A DNA stretch of 64,000 bases from Crithidia expoeki (lineage: Eukaryota > Euglenozoa > Kinetoplastea > Trypanosomatida > Trypanosomatidae): positions 124,001 through 188,000 of the forward strand of contig OESE01000182.1 in the NCBI GenBank assembly GCA_900240875.1, in the 5' to 3' direction. Below are positions 41,601 through 51,400 of this stretch, piece after piece. The notes below the pieces were generated by a model. It saw only the letters and a program-made list of their open reading frames with translations. It was not told where the DNA came from and searched no databases. A program made the position numbers and the translations under genes. Positions within the stretch are counted from its first letter, which is position 1. Each line of letters starts with the position of its first letter.

Positions 41601-41791
41601 CAGCAACATCAGTGTCAAAGCTGCCGTCGCAGAACTTTCCTCGTAGAGGCCTGTCGGCAGCAGGATCGCAACCGACACTCGACGTGCAGAGCTCCCTGCC
41701 GGGCAATCGCCTCTCCTTCTCAGCCAACACGTCGTCAACCTCGTCAAAATCGGTTGAGCCAGGCGAAACAATCGAAAGCGCAGCAGCATGA
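38684..41791 (+). CDS. Long coiled-coil protein, function unknown
   Basis: The first in-frame ATG (MSAARSRDG) is at 38684, six bases after an AG at 38677-38678, giving 1035 residues. The first ~115 residues are Ser/Thr rich. Residues ~120-180 (EYILRGIYNEKLHASVRSII and following) look like a short helical domain. The rest is dominated by heptad-like helices rich in Ala, Glu, Gln, Arg and Leu, at about 190-250, 480-720, 740-780 and 840-970, with Ser/Asn-rich breaks between. The Ser-rich C-terminal tail is probably disordered. Such proteins in trypanosomatids are often cytoskeletal or basal-body components, but nothing here names a family. The upstream ATG at 38581 opens a different frame. Confidence 0.85.
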   Translation: MSAARSRDGQRPPLASSLSTTPRSTHRDSPSSTHFFSHRTPSNAPSAILTPSAINTNTALRALRNASAASSSVTGSEASPFVTSPPAPHAEGVVTSNHAVLLQPPLSSAGSVASTPSGTTSEYILRGIYNEKLHASVRSIITTLSAELPQDHIFLQLLADPSTQQYCKVRLAEVVEGFLYSTQAEQYHELATELARREQDVETQRLRIDELEEALAHAFHEAQQLQVQLQHVQQHAQLQREADERVNSHVSRSPQTPPSHALCSDGPAPASAAAAAGSANPMDNEEARRELLRVLEQATHDQELHRCRRALQAVTKVVAVTSEESAYQDRYLYERELVEQLYTCVQSLLQYVDGALDSQERLRREIQGQHPWVPSDHEADPATSSTLQLATTAGSKQHTGDASLGFPDYYTPQRPHITLGENTPHNNNQYNNGSVFSSAVSSHLSSGSAQPPPQPTTGSVSNTCPTSCNEPDNYQHCADEIHQRRRELQHLAQQLRAGQLQAQQVLEQLAYRDEQYRREVAQLQRRLNAARNEAAEATSVAEKARQAKEAAERLREESVAAAAAERTELHDRLADVQAQLATSNLDLQAAHREVQSMTLRVEEAKQQETALLEELSAEKTAQAHKDELLREQQKERRACQAELTQLKAIHQADADALQDVARELLCLRVEKTMAGLNALYQEAKATKADLLEREGYRYLCNVYSSTATAQHEAIRHAQMQLQVAETAQLEKALAQQSVADALGTLLRSMWADDATEAAVDVLSPTAVGSTDNVKASAKTTTITAAAMESASSVEDRNDGTRGENSAVSHAHSYCLPTTLSGFCSALEYAYANVSARHRARQKTIDSLRTTLIGKDIELRAAQANEAQLRDLLRAERAKEEQLKAEMAQLSEHRNPMRDLLARQDALLKAVSEERNALRRQWNSLSGDYIALEQRNGVLHARCAEKEYENARLSGMLQRGATSNTSTPRSEPRTATSVSKLPSQNFPRRGLSAAGSQPTLDVQSSLPGNRLSFSANTSSTSSKSVEPGETIESAAA

Positions 41792-41907
41792 GTGCCGTGG
41801 GTGACGCACCTCCCACAACAATCTGCATTTCCTAATTGTTTCATTTATTTGAATGCACGGTTTCCTTCATCGGGTTTGTCGACAAACGGATAGATATTTT
41901 TTTTTTC

Positions 41908-41953
41908 GTTGTTGTTGTTCTTGTTGTTAAACAGCAGCAGCAACAACAACAAC
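41908..41953 (+). repeat. GTT-triplet arm facing CAG/CAA-triplet arm: imperfect hairpin
   Basis: GTT triplets at 41908-41928 are followed by a short A-rich loop and CAG/CAA triplets at 41932-41953. In RNA 12 Watson-Crick pairs at the base, then one C-C mismatch and about 8 pairs including G-U wobbles can form. Confidence 0.8.
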
Positions 41954-42354
41954 CTTGAAATCAGGGTGCCATCTAAACTGGGAAGAGAGCGGGTCGCGAC
42001 TCACTTCTGCTTTTTAAAATTATTTTCCTTTTTGGGGAGTCTTACGTCATACTGTGTACTTACGAGTCAGTTATTTAGGCGTTTCCTGACAGCGGTTGCC
42101 CTTCCCTAACACCCTTTTCCTCCTCCTCCTCCTCCTCTCCCCTTCTTTCTTGTCTAAGATGTGTTACACCAGATTCGCACACACGATCGACTGGTAGCTA
42201 TCGTGTAGAACTCTGATTTTCGCGTTCCCCAAACACACGTCCCCCTGTACATCGAAAACACAGTACAACGCTGTCTTTCCCTGCTTTTACGTTGCGCTCG
42301 TCAACTCCCTGTTGTTGTTGTTGCTGTCGTTACCGTTACCGTTGGTTCTTAACG

Positions 42355-42397
42355 TTCTGTTTTTCTCCTGTGGTCATTTACTTTTTGCTTCTTCCAG
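42355..42397 (+). promoter_or_regulatory. Candidate spliced-leader acceptor
   Basis: A T/C tract ends in CTTCTTCCAG, with the AG at 42396-42397, 12 nt before the ATG at 42410. Confidence 0.5.
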
Positions 42398-42409
42398 TCA
42401 GCACCAAGG

Positions 42410-45400
42410 ATGTCGTCTTACTGGTGGCCTCTCGGCCGCACCACTGCCGCACCGCCGGCGACTGCAGGCACATATGCAAAAGGGTCCTCGACGACCGTGC
42501 CAACTAGCACCACCACATTTTCTGCTGGAGCCGGTGCACCATTGTCTTCTGCTGCCGATATGCGACACCTCGCCCAGACGGCGTTTCACGCCAGCCTCGA
42601 GAGCCTCCTTGTGGAAGCTACAAAACACCGCAGCCTTCTGCTACTGCGCGACGCGGTGCAGGAAACGCGGCAGCGCCGCTACGACCCTATGAGCCTCTTC
42701 AACACGCTCTGCATCGCTTGCTCGTTGCTGGCAGAGCGGAGTGGGTCGGGTGGCGGTCGCAGCTTCAGCAACACGAGCAATGAAGCCTTCGAAAGCGCAC
42801 GGAAGGCGGTCATGCTAGGCAGCAACAGCAGCAGTACCGGGGGTGGTGTTGGTGTTGGTAATAGCACTGTTTCCGGTGCAGAAAATGCTCATCTTGCGGC
42901 TTCACTGTCCAGTCTTTCGATGGCAAACAGCGCTACGAACCTTGCTGCACATGGGGTCCATCATTCTCTTCCCCTTGGCTCCTCTCATGCCTTGCATTAC
43001 TGTCATCACGGCGCTGCGCGTCACCTGCTGTTACAGTCAATTGGTGATCTGGTGAAACTGATCGCGCTGGGTATTCTACCTGTGACATTGCCAGTGGGTC
43101 AGCGCGTTGCCGATCTCGTACGCGAGATTGCCTTTTTGCCTCCCGCAGGGCGCGCTGCGGCCACGCAGGCGCACGCCTCGCACGCGGCACCGCACATTCA
43201 CAGTAATGGTGTTTGCACAGGCTCAGTCGAAACTTCGAGGAAGCCCCCCGTGGGGGGCGCGACGCGGCAGTCTGGCTCGCACACATTCTCCCCAAAGGAG
43301 AAGGAACTTCCCGACGCTTGCGACACAGCGATATCAGCAGTAGGTGCGTTGCCCGCGTCCCCGGTACAACTTGTGCGCGATGATCCGGTGCTTGTACGCC
43401 TTCTGCAACTCACTGCATCCGCCGCTTCCGTCAGTTCGTTGGGCAGTGCGGCTCTGCCGGAGTTATACGGCGTACTCATCGTTTTCTACAGCGGCGTCAC
43501 TCCGAACACGATGCTGGAGGCGACGTGTGAGGCTACGTTGTCCCATCACATTCACACCGTGTTGTCGGCGTTGCGCGACAACCGCGGCTCCCGAGTTGAG
43601 GCAAAGCTTGCGAACTGCAACAACAGCAGCGGGCAGCCGTTACCTACTGCTGCGAGCGTCGCCAGTGAGGACGCTACTCCCGCTGCCGCCTTGTCGCCCT
43701 TTATCGCCCAGCTACACGGTATTGCATTCATCAAGGACATCTGTCGACTCATTATGGGGGCCCGCACATGTTGGCTGAACCTCTCACAGCAATGCAATAG
43801 CAATAGCGGCAGCGGTAATGATGACGACAACACCAATGCGAGGACGAGCAATACAGACAGCAGCCATCCCAGCGGGGAGCGAGGCAAGGACGTCGTACCG
43901 GTACCGCGTAAATCAAACTCCGCCTCGTCATCAATGGCGGCCGTCACGGCAAGTGTCGTGGCGGCAGCAGCAGATGCGGAGCGACAACAGCAGCAGCAAC
44001 AGAATCGCATAGCGCAAGGAGGGACAACATCATCCTCCCTCTCCTCTACTTCCATGGCAACGGCCATCGCGTCCGCTAACCTTGATGCCTCACTCGCATC
44101 CTTTGGGAGCCCACTCGCTGCGTCAGGTGCGAGGTTAGGTGGAGTAAGTGCGTTTGACTCGCTTCCTTTCTCCGTAACGCCGGTTACTGCTGCTTCCATG
44201 GTGGCTCAAGCTTCTTCAATGGAATACGTACCAGAACGTCTACGTGCGTTTCTCGTGAGAGCTGTAACGCTCTTCTTCAAGGAACAAAACCTAACTTCCT
44301 CCTTCACTGCAGAATCGAGCGGACTTTCGTCCATCAATGCTGAACGCCTTGACGCTACCGCAGGAGCCGCGCAGGACGCGTCGTTGCTGAACGAGAGCCC
44401 TCTCTACGTGCAGTGCCTCAACGATTGCCTCTTTTCTGTCGCTCTGTGGGGCATGTATGAGATGGACATAACTGTCCCCATGCAGCCCCCGCCTTCCCTC
44501 TTCGTCGAGGTGATGCAGCAGCAGTACACTGCCTCTCATTCGTCTTTCATCTGTTCGCTGGACCTCTTCACCTGCACACAGCAGCTCGCAGTGGCGACGA
44601 TCACCACTAATTTGTCCAGTATGAAAAACTCGGCCCAAGTTTTAATTGAGGCTCATGAGTTGTTGCTGCGGCGGCTCTATCGCAGACTAAAAACGAGTGC
44701 CTCGGCGCGGTCACCGGTTGAGGGCAGCTGCACAACAGCGGAGGAGGCGGAAAGCAGGCACGGTGGCAGTGACGTGGAGCACGGGATGACGGACGCATAC
44801 GCGGAGCGGCTCTCGCAGGCTGCGATTGCAGTGCTGATGCTGTGGCGTAAGACGCTTACGTGTTCCTCGCTGCTCTGGGAACTGCTGCAACTGTGCTCGA
44901 CCGGCGTGATGGCAGGAGTAGCAGCAGGAACCAGGGTTGGTAAAGTGAGTGACCATTCACTCTCTATGATGATGGTTCCCTCCCTCGGCGCGTCCTCGCC
45001 CCTTATCGACGATTCCCTTCACCAGTATCGTCGTGGGCATCACCGACGCTCTTCTGAAGAACCTAGCCCGCGAGAATACGACAGCGAGGGCGACGATGAC
45101 GAGAGCACCGATCACCGGCGCAACGGCAGATGCGTAGAACCCGCAGATGAAGATGATGTTCTTTCCGGAAGAGAAGAAGATGCTGACGAAAACACCAGAA
45201 ACGGGAGGAGCTCTAGCCGCGAAAGGGATCACACAGATCCACATGGGAGAAATAGCGAGTTGACGGCAAGAACAGGGTCGCGGGGGCGGGAAACTCGCTT
45301 TCGGCAACGCCCGCAATCGCTCACCCTCGCCCATCCACGCGGTGCCGCGTACCTCGATTCTGCGGACGGCGCTATGGACACCGACAGCCACGAAGACAAC

Positions 45401-48400
45401 AGCGATGATCAGATGGAAGGCGTCGGCTCCCTGCGGCATGAGTTAGCACCGCTCGCACGACTCGTCATCTCGGTCGTGAACTTGATTGTAGCGTACATGC
45501 GAGTTCCACAGACGCAGCAGCCGTCATCCTGTTGCATCTCTTTTCCGCACATTTCTTGCTTGGAAACCTGTCTGAAGGACAACGGCAACGCCACCAATAA
45601 CATCAACTCAACGCTGCTCTCTGTCACACAGTCGTATGACGCAGAGGGCCTGCCAGCAGATACGAATGAGCTCGCGATGCACGGTGCTGCGACGAAAACA
45701 CCGTATGCAACTGCAGAACCGCTAGGTTCGCTGCAGGGGAAGCAAAAGCTCTCACACCGCACGCCACTCCTTGCGTTCTGCATCGGTGCCTCCCCACAAA
45801 CAGTCTATCAGTGTCTGACGGAGGCAATCAACTTTATGACTGTCTTTGGGCAGTATTTCTGTCAACTGGCCGAAAGCAAAGATGCTGCTTCCGCCAATTA
45901 TTCTGACCGTGTGGAGTCAAGTGGTGCTGACAACGCCGTCAGTGACGATAGGGCCCGTCGTAATCGTGAGCATATAACGCTGCGCTGCTCAGCGTGGTTT
46001 CTCAATCTACATCCTTACTTGCTCCGCTGCGGTCGCCTCTGCCTCCGTTACCTCCGCTATGAGGAGGATGTCCTACCGGTGGTGTTGAAAGGTATTGGTT
46101 ACTGGGTGCAAGTGAGCTGCGCATTGCAGCTCACTGAACAGCGAGACGCCCACCTCTACCTCCTTGTGGGGGCCCTGAGCATGCCTGATCCCGTGGTGGG
46201 CCACCTAGTCGCCCTCTCACCACCCACATCTTTTATATCCAATAGTGGCATTAACATTAACGCAAAAAAACGTGCGACGAGCAGTAGCACCGCGTCTTCC
46301 GTGAATGGTAACGGTGGCGGGGGCGCGTCTCCCATGGTGCTCCTCGAGACCCTCATCTCCCTGCACAACTACTACGCGTCGCTAGAACCGGTTGTGCCAG
46401 GCTCTGTTGCCGCGGCCGCGCTGAGAGGCGAGAACATTGGCGATTTTCGAGACCCGGGCCCCACCACGGCGGGACAGCACAGCCGCAGCCGCCTCTCCAG
46501 CAGCACTACCGCTGCTGCAGCGGCTTCTGCACAACCGCAAGCCGCTGGAACGCCCAGCTGGGGTGTTGGCTGGCTGCGCCGCCGCAGCCATGTCTTTTCG
46601 AGCGCTGACAGAACCTTGTCTTCCTCTGCGGCAGCAGCTGAAACGCACTCACGCACGGTGTTCCCTGCGCATGTGAAAACACCGTCTTCCGCCACCGGAG
46701 GACTGGCGGGAAACACTCGTTTAGAAGGGCAAGAAACTCGATCAACTCCATCATCGGTGGTTACCCAGCCCACCTTTACTGGAGTTACATCAACAGCTGC
46801 ACCAGTATCAGCGTCACGAGCAGCGGCAGCGTCATCGTTGACGGCCGAACTTGCAGCACTCGGCTGGCGTGCCCCGACCGTGCAGCATGTAGTCATTCTT
46901 GGCGTGTGTCGGCTACAGCATAAAATCTCAATCATGAAGACGCTGCACGTCGTCGCGAACGCTCTCGGCGCTGATCTGGACGGCGGTTGGGCACTTCTTG
47001 CGCGTGGCACAGCCCTCACCGAACCTCTGCTGCACATGCTGAAGCGCTTGCTGACCTGGATTGAAGAAACATCTGTAGAGCATGAGCAGCAGGAGCAGTT
47101 ATTAAGCGATGCGTTTCACCTGCGTGATGCCCTACGATCCCTATGCGTGGACAACACTTGCCGCCTTCCATACGCTCAACTGAACATCTTTTTCTCCGAG
47201 TTAGTGAAGGGCACTGTGCTGCTCAGCCCCTCCGCAGCGGCGGTGAAAAAGACCTCGGCTTTGGTGCTGAGCGGTCGTAGTTGGCCTGCTGGGTTTAACA
47301 GTGATGAAGTGGAGTTAGATTCCAAAACTGCATGTCCGCTCGACGAGTTGTACGACCTGTCGGAGCCCATTTCACCGTATACAATGGCCTATGCCCGTCT
47401 CCCGCGGCACGATCCGCGAGGCTGCGCCGACCAGTGGGTGCTGACGTCGGAGTGTCTGTGCCTGTCGCTGTTGGCAATGCTGCCATTCACGGAGCAACGA
47501 GTGCCGGACACTGATGTGGGAGCGGAAACCACAACGGCAGTGGCTGGCGGTCCGGCAGAGATGACGGGCAGCGACAACAACAACGCTGACTATAATGCGA
47601 GTGCGTCACCCGAAACGAACTGGAGGATGAACGGGGGAAGTAATACAGCAGCAGCGCAGCTGCAGCGGCAGCACTCCGGTGCTCTCATGAGGGCGCTGCG
47701 CCTCTGGCAGCTCGAGACGGATGTCTGTCGCTACGTCATGGATACGGAGGGAGTGGCAAAGTGGAGCACGGTGCTCGTCACCAGCACCGCCGCGCACCAG
47801 CGTGTGTTGCTCCTTTCCGCAGAGGCGTTAAACCTCATGACAAAGGCGCAGCAACAGCGGACTGACGCGGAACACAACGGAAGCCACCACAGCTTTCAAT
47901 CAGCAAACCTGTCTCCGGTCTCGCATACCATGTCCGAGGAGGAAACACGTGTGATTGAGGGCACGCTGACACTCATCGTGGGTCATGTAGCAGCAGTCGC
48001 AGCACACCTGTGTCGCTCATCCGGGCGCCGACGTAGCGAATCGGAGCGTGAGAGTGCATCTCTGGCAAGTCACTTTGCACCACGGGGAGCCAGGAGTGCT
48101 GGAAGCAGCAACGCCAGCGGTATTAACAGCAATATGAGCAGTGTGGTGAGCACTTTGTCGTACCAAATGATACAGAGTGCGGCGTTGGTGTTGACCTCCG
48201 GACCGTTTGCGAGCGCACCCCTTACCCAAACCGCAAATGCCGTCTTTGCCGCGCCCGCTGGTTCATCGTCGCCTGTGTCGGTAGGGAGAGATTCTTCGTT
48301 TCCGCACGGCAGCAACACCGGTGATAGGAGTGCGATTGACTCTCCTCCATCTTTGTTGCCCTTTGTGCAGATAGATGCTGCACTCAGCACGGCGGCGATT

Positions 48401-51400
48401 ACCTACGCGTTGCAGCGTACCGTGCAGGCTTCTTCCACGCTGAACAGCTGCGTTATGCACCATCATGAGGTGTCCGCGTACGCTAGTTCCATCACATCGA
48501 GCACTATGGGATTACTGCAAAATGCCACTATTACCAGTGCGACGAACAGCGGCAGCAGTGGGATAGTGCTGGACCCGCTGGAGCAGCTACTGGCGTGCCC
48601 GTTTGCGCTTTTAGACGACATCTACCACCAATGGACGCAGCCACAACGCGGCTTTAGTGGATTTCGCAATGGCTGCAGCAACAACAAAGATGCGCCGCTG
48701 CCCGATGACTTTTCTTCGGAAGACGCCGGTATAGACTTCTCTTCCTCTCGACCGCACCAACAACAAGATCAGCGGCGGCAGAACGTTGACGACGAAGACG
48801 AAGATGATGGGCGTAAAGTCGATGACAGCCCCCCGACCCCTCCGCTGAAGCAGTTTGGTAACACCACCCCTGAGGTAGCAGCGGCGGCAAGCGTCGTCGT
48901 TGATACGTTGCCGCAGCTGCTGATGTACGCCGCCACAAACGTGTTGATGGATGTGGTAAAGGTGGTGCAGGCCTACGGCGAAGACATTGATGGTGCGGCA
49001 TGGGAACCAATTCTATCTTCTCTGGAGCGCACGGCAACACTCGCTATGACCCCAACGGGAGGAGCCCAAAGCGCACTGCCTTGTGCTGCGTCATATGGCG
49101 CGGATACTGTGAAAGAGGGCAGCGGGCTGAAGGGCAGTGCCAGCGGTAGCAGCAACAACACCGTCACCACCGCCGTTAGTATCGCGCACACCGTCGAGTC
49201 GCTCAATACGGCCTTCCGCGCTCTCGAGAGCATCCAGCACAACCATATTCCTCGGCTGAAGGTGGAAGGACTGCATCGACTCATCGTCTGCGCAGGCGCC
49301 TTCACGGTGCACCGCGTCGATAGCGTGGTGCCAGGCGAACGTAAGCTGCACATCAATCTCAGTGCAGTCCAGTTGTTGTGGTCGACAGCCGACTACCTCG
49401 CTGCCTCCGGTGGAGAGGGAGGCAGTGTGAGTGGCAACAGAGTGCCCGTTACCGTGACAACAGCAGCAGAGGGACAGAACAACACGACAGCTTACCAGAT
49501 GAGTGCCGGTGACCACGGCGTTGATAGATGTATCGAGCAAGGATTCACAGTTGCTGGCGGTGCTGCGCTTACACCTGCACAACAGCACGATCGTCTGTGG
49601 TGCTCCTTGCTGTGGCAGTTGCGCAACGGCTGTCTCGATGACCGGCAGGAAATTCGGCAGTCTGCCATGCAGACTTTTTTCGCCCTTGTCCAGACATACG
49701 GCTGGCGCTTCTCCGGGGTGTGCTGGCGGTGCGTGTTGATGGACGTGCTGCTACCGCTGATTGAAGTGGTGTCCGCCGCTACTGCGCTATGTGCGACGCC
49801 GCCACCGCAGGCGACACCGTCAGCGACCTCCACTGGTGACAAATGCCCTGCAAAGACGACGGTCAATGCAATGAGTCCATCCACCTCGACAACTACAGCA
49901 GCAACGACAACGGCGACGGCGATTTTGCAGGATCCTGTAGTGCGGCGCTTACTAAAGGCTTTCATGCAGCAGCCGTCACAGCTGGAAGAGACTCGCGTGA
50001 CGATCTACGACGGCGGAAGTCGCCTCTTCGTCACGCACTACGTGAACATGCAAACGGCGTTACAGAACTTTCTCCATGGTGGTGGTGCAGCTGCTAACAA
50101 TCCTTCTGCCGCTGGTGGAACGGTGTATGGATACGCTGACGGGCTTTGTATCCCGGCGCATCCCGGATCCCCCGCCGACCTGCTTCATGTGTTTCGAGGT
50201 AGCAACATCAGTAACATGAACAACGCCGGTGATGCTACACGAGTGCTGGAGGCGTTGCTGCAACTCTGCGGTGATGTCTGTGTGGTGGTGAGGGGCACGT
50301 CTGGTGAGCAGTCGGCAGTGGCTGCCGTGCATGCCCTACACGGCCTTCTTGTAGAGATGCACGGAAGCGGGTTGCACCCTTACGGTGTACACCTGGCGTG
50401 GCGGGCCATGGAGCGTCTGCTGTTCCGCGGCGACGGGCCGTGTAATGACGGGGCTGTTGCTGCTGCCGCTGCTGCTCCGCCGCCGCAACAGAACCATCTG
50501 AACACAAGAAGAATATCAGCAGTTCCCGTCGACACTTTTCCTTTTGCGCACACAGAGGTCCAGCAATGCACGTTGGCCGTTGTGGCCGCGGTTGTGGCCG
50601 CGGTGTGTGACAGCTTCCGCCTGCAACGTATGGTGCTTGCAGCAGCGACTGCTGCAGCGTCAGCAACAGTATCGGATAGAGTAGATCGTCTGCACAGCAC
50701 CTCCGACACAAGTCCCAACGTAAGCACCACTACTACTCATACGACGGGTGCCGTTGGCGCAGGCAGCTGTAATGGAGAGCCACCAGGGCTGACTTCAAGA
50801 GACTTTACTGTCAGCAACCACAGTGCTAGGGACGGTGATAACAGTTCCTACTTCGGTGGTTGGGGCAGCAAGACAGCGAAACCCTCTTTCAGTGCTGCTG
50901 GTGCATCTCCGCCGCACAGCACGGGTCGGAGTATTCTGAAGAGTCCCGACGCACAGTGCAGTTCGCCGGCGCAGTACTTTACGCGTCTGCTCTATGTCCT
51001 GCAGGCAGTTAACTGCTGTCACGCTGTGGTGAACTCATACTACTTCCCTAGCAAACCGCAGATGACGCTCTTGGAAGGGATAACAACAGTGTGGCCGACA
51101 CTGACGAGCCGTGAAGCGCGAATGCTATGGGGGGAGGTACTGCTGCCTTCGTTTCCCTCTCTAGAAGACGTGCAGCGCTTTGTTTTGCAGGACGTGAGTT
51201 CAGGGAAAGCGACGGATTCGCAGGCAACGGATAAGTCGAACGTGGCCTCCTCCACTGCCGCCTCCTTAGCACCACAAGCACCAGCACTACCGCCACCGCA
51301 ACAGCAACAACAGCAGCAACCGATTCCACTGAGGACGGTGATGCCACCGGGCTCGCACCCCAGCTACCTCAGCGCATTGATGGACACAATGCGCAGCTTG

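Larger units (their letters stand above)
41792..42409. other. Intergenic / UTR region with triplet-repeat hairpin
   Basis: About 620 bases. It includes a GTT/AAC-type inverted triplet repeat (listed separately), CTC triplets near 42119-42137 and a T-rich tract with AG before the next gene. No ORF is credited. Confidence 0.6.
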
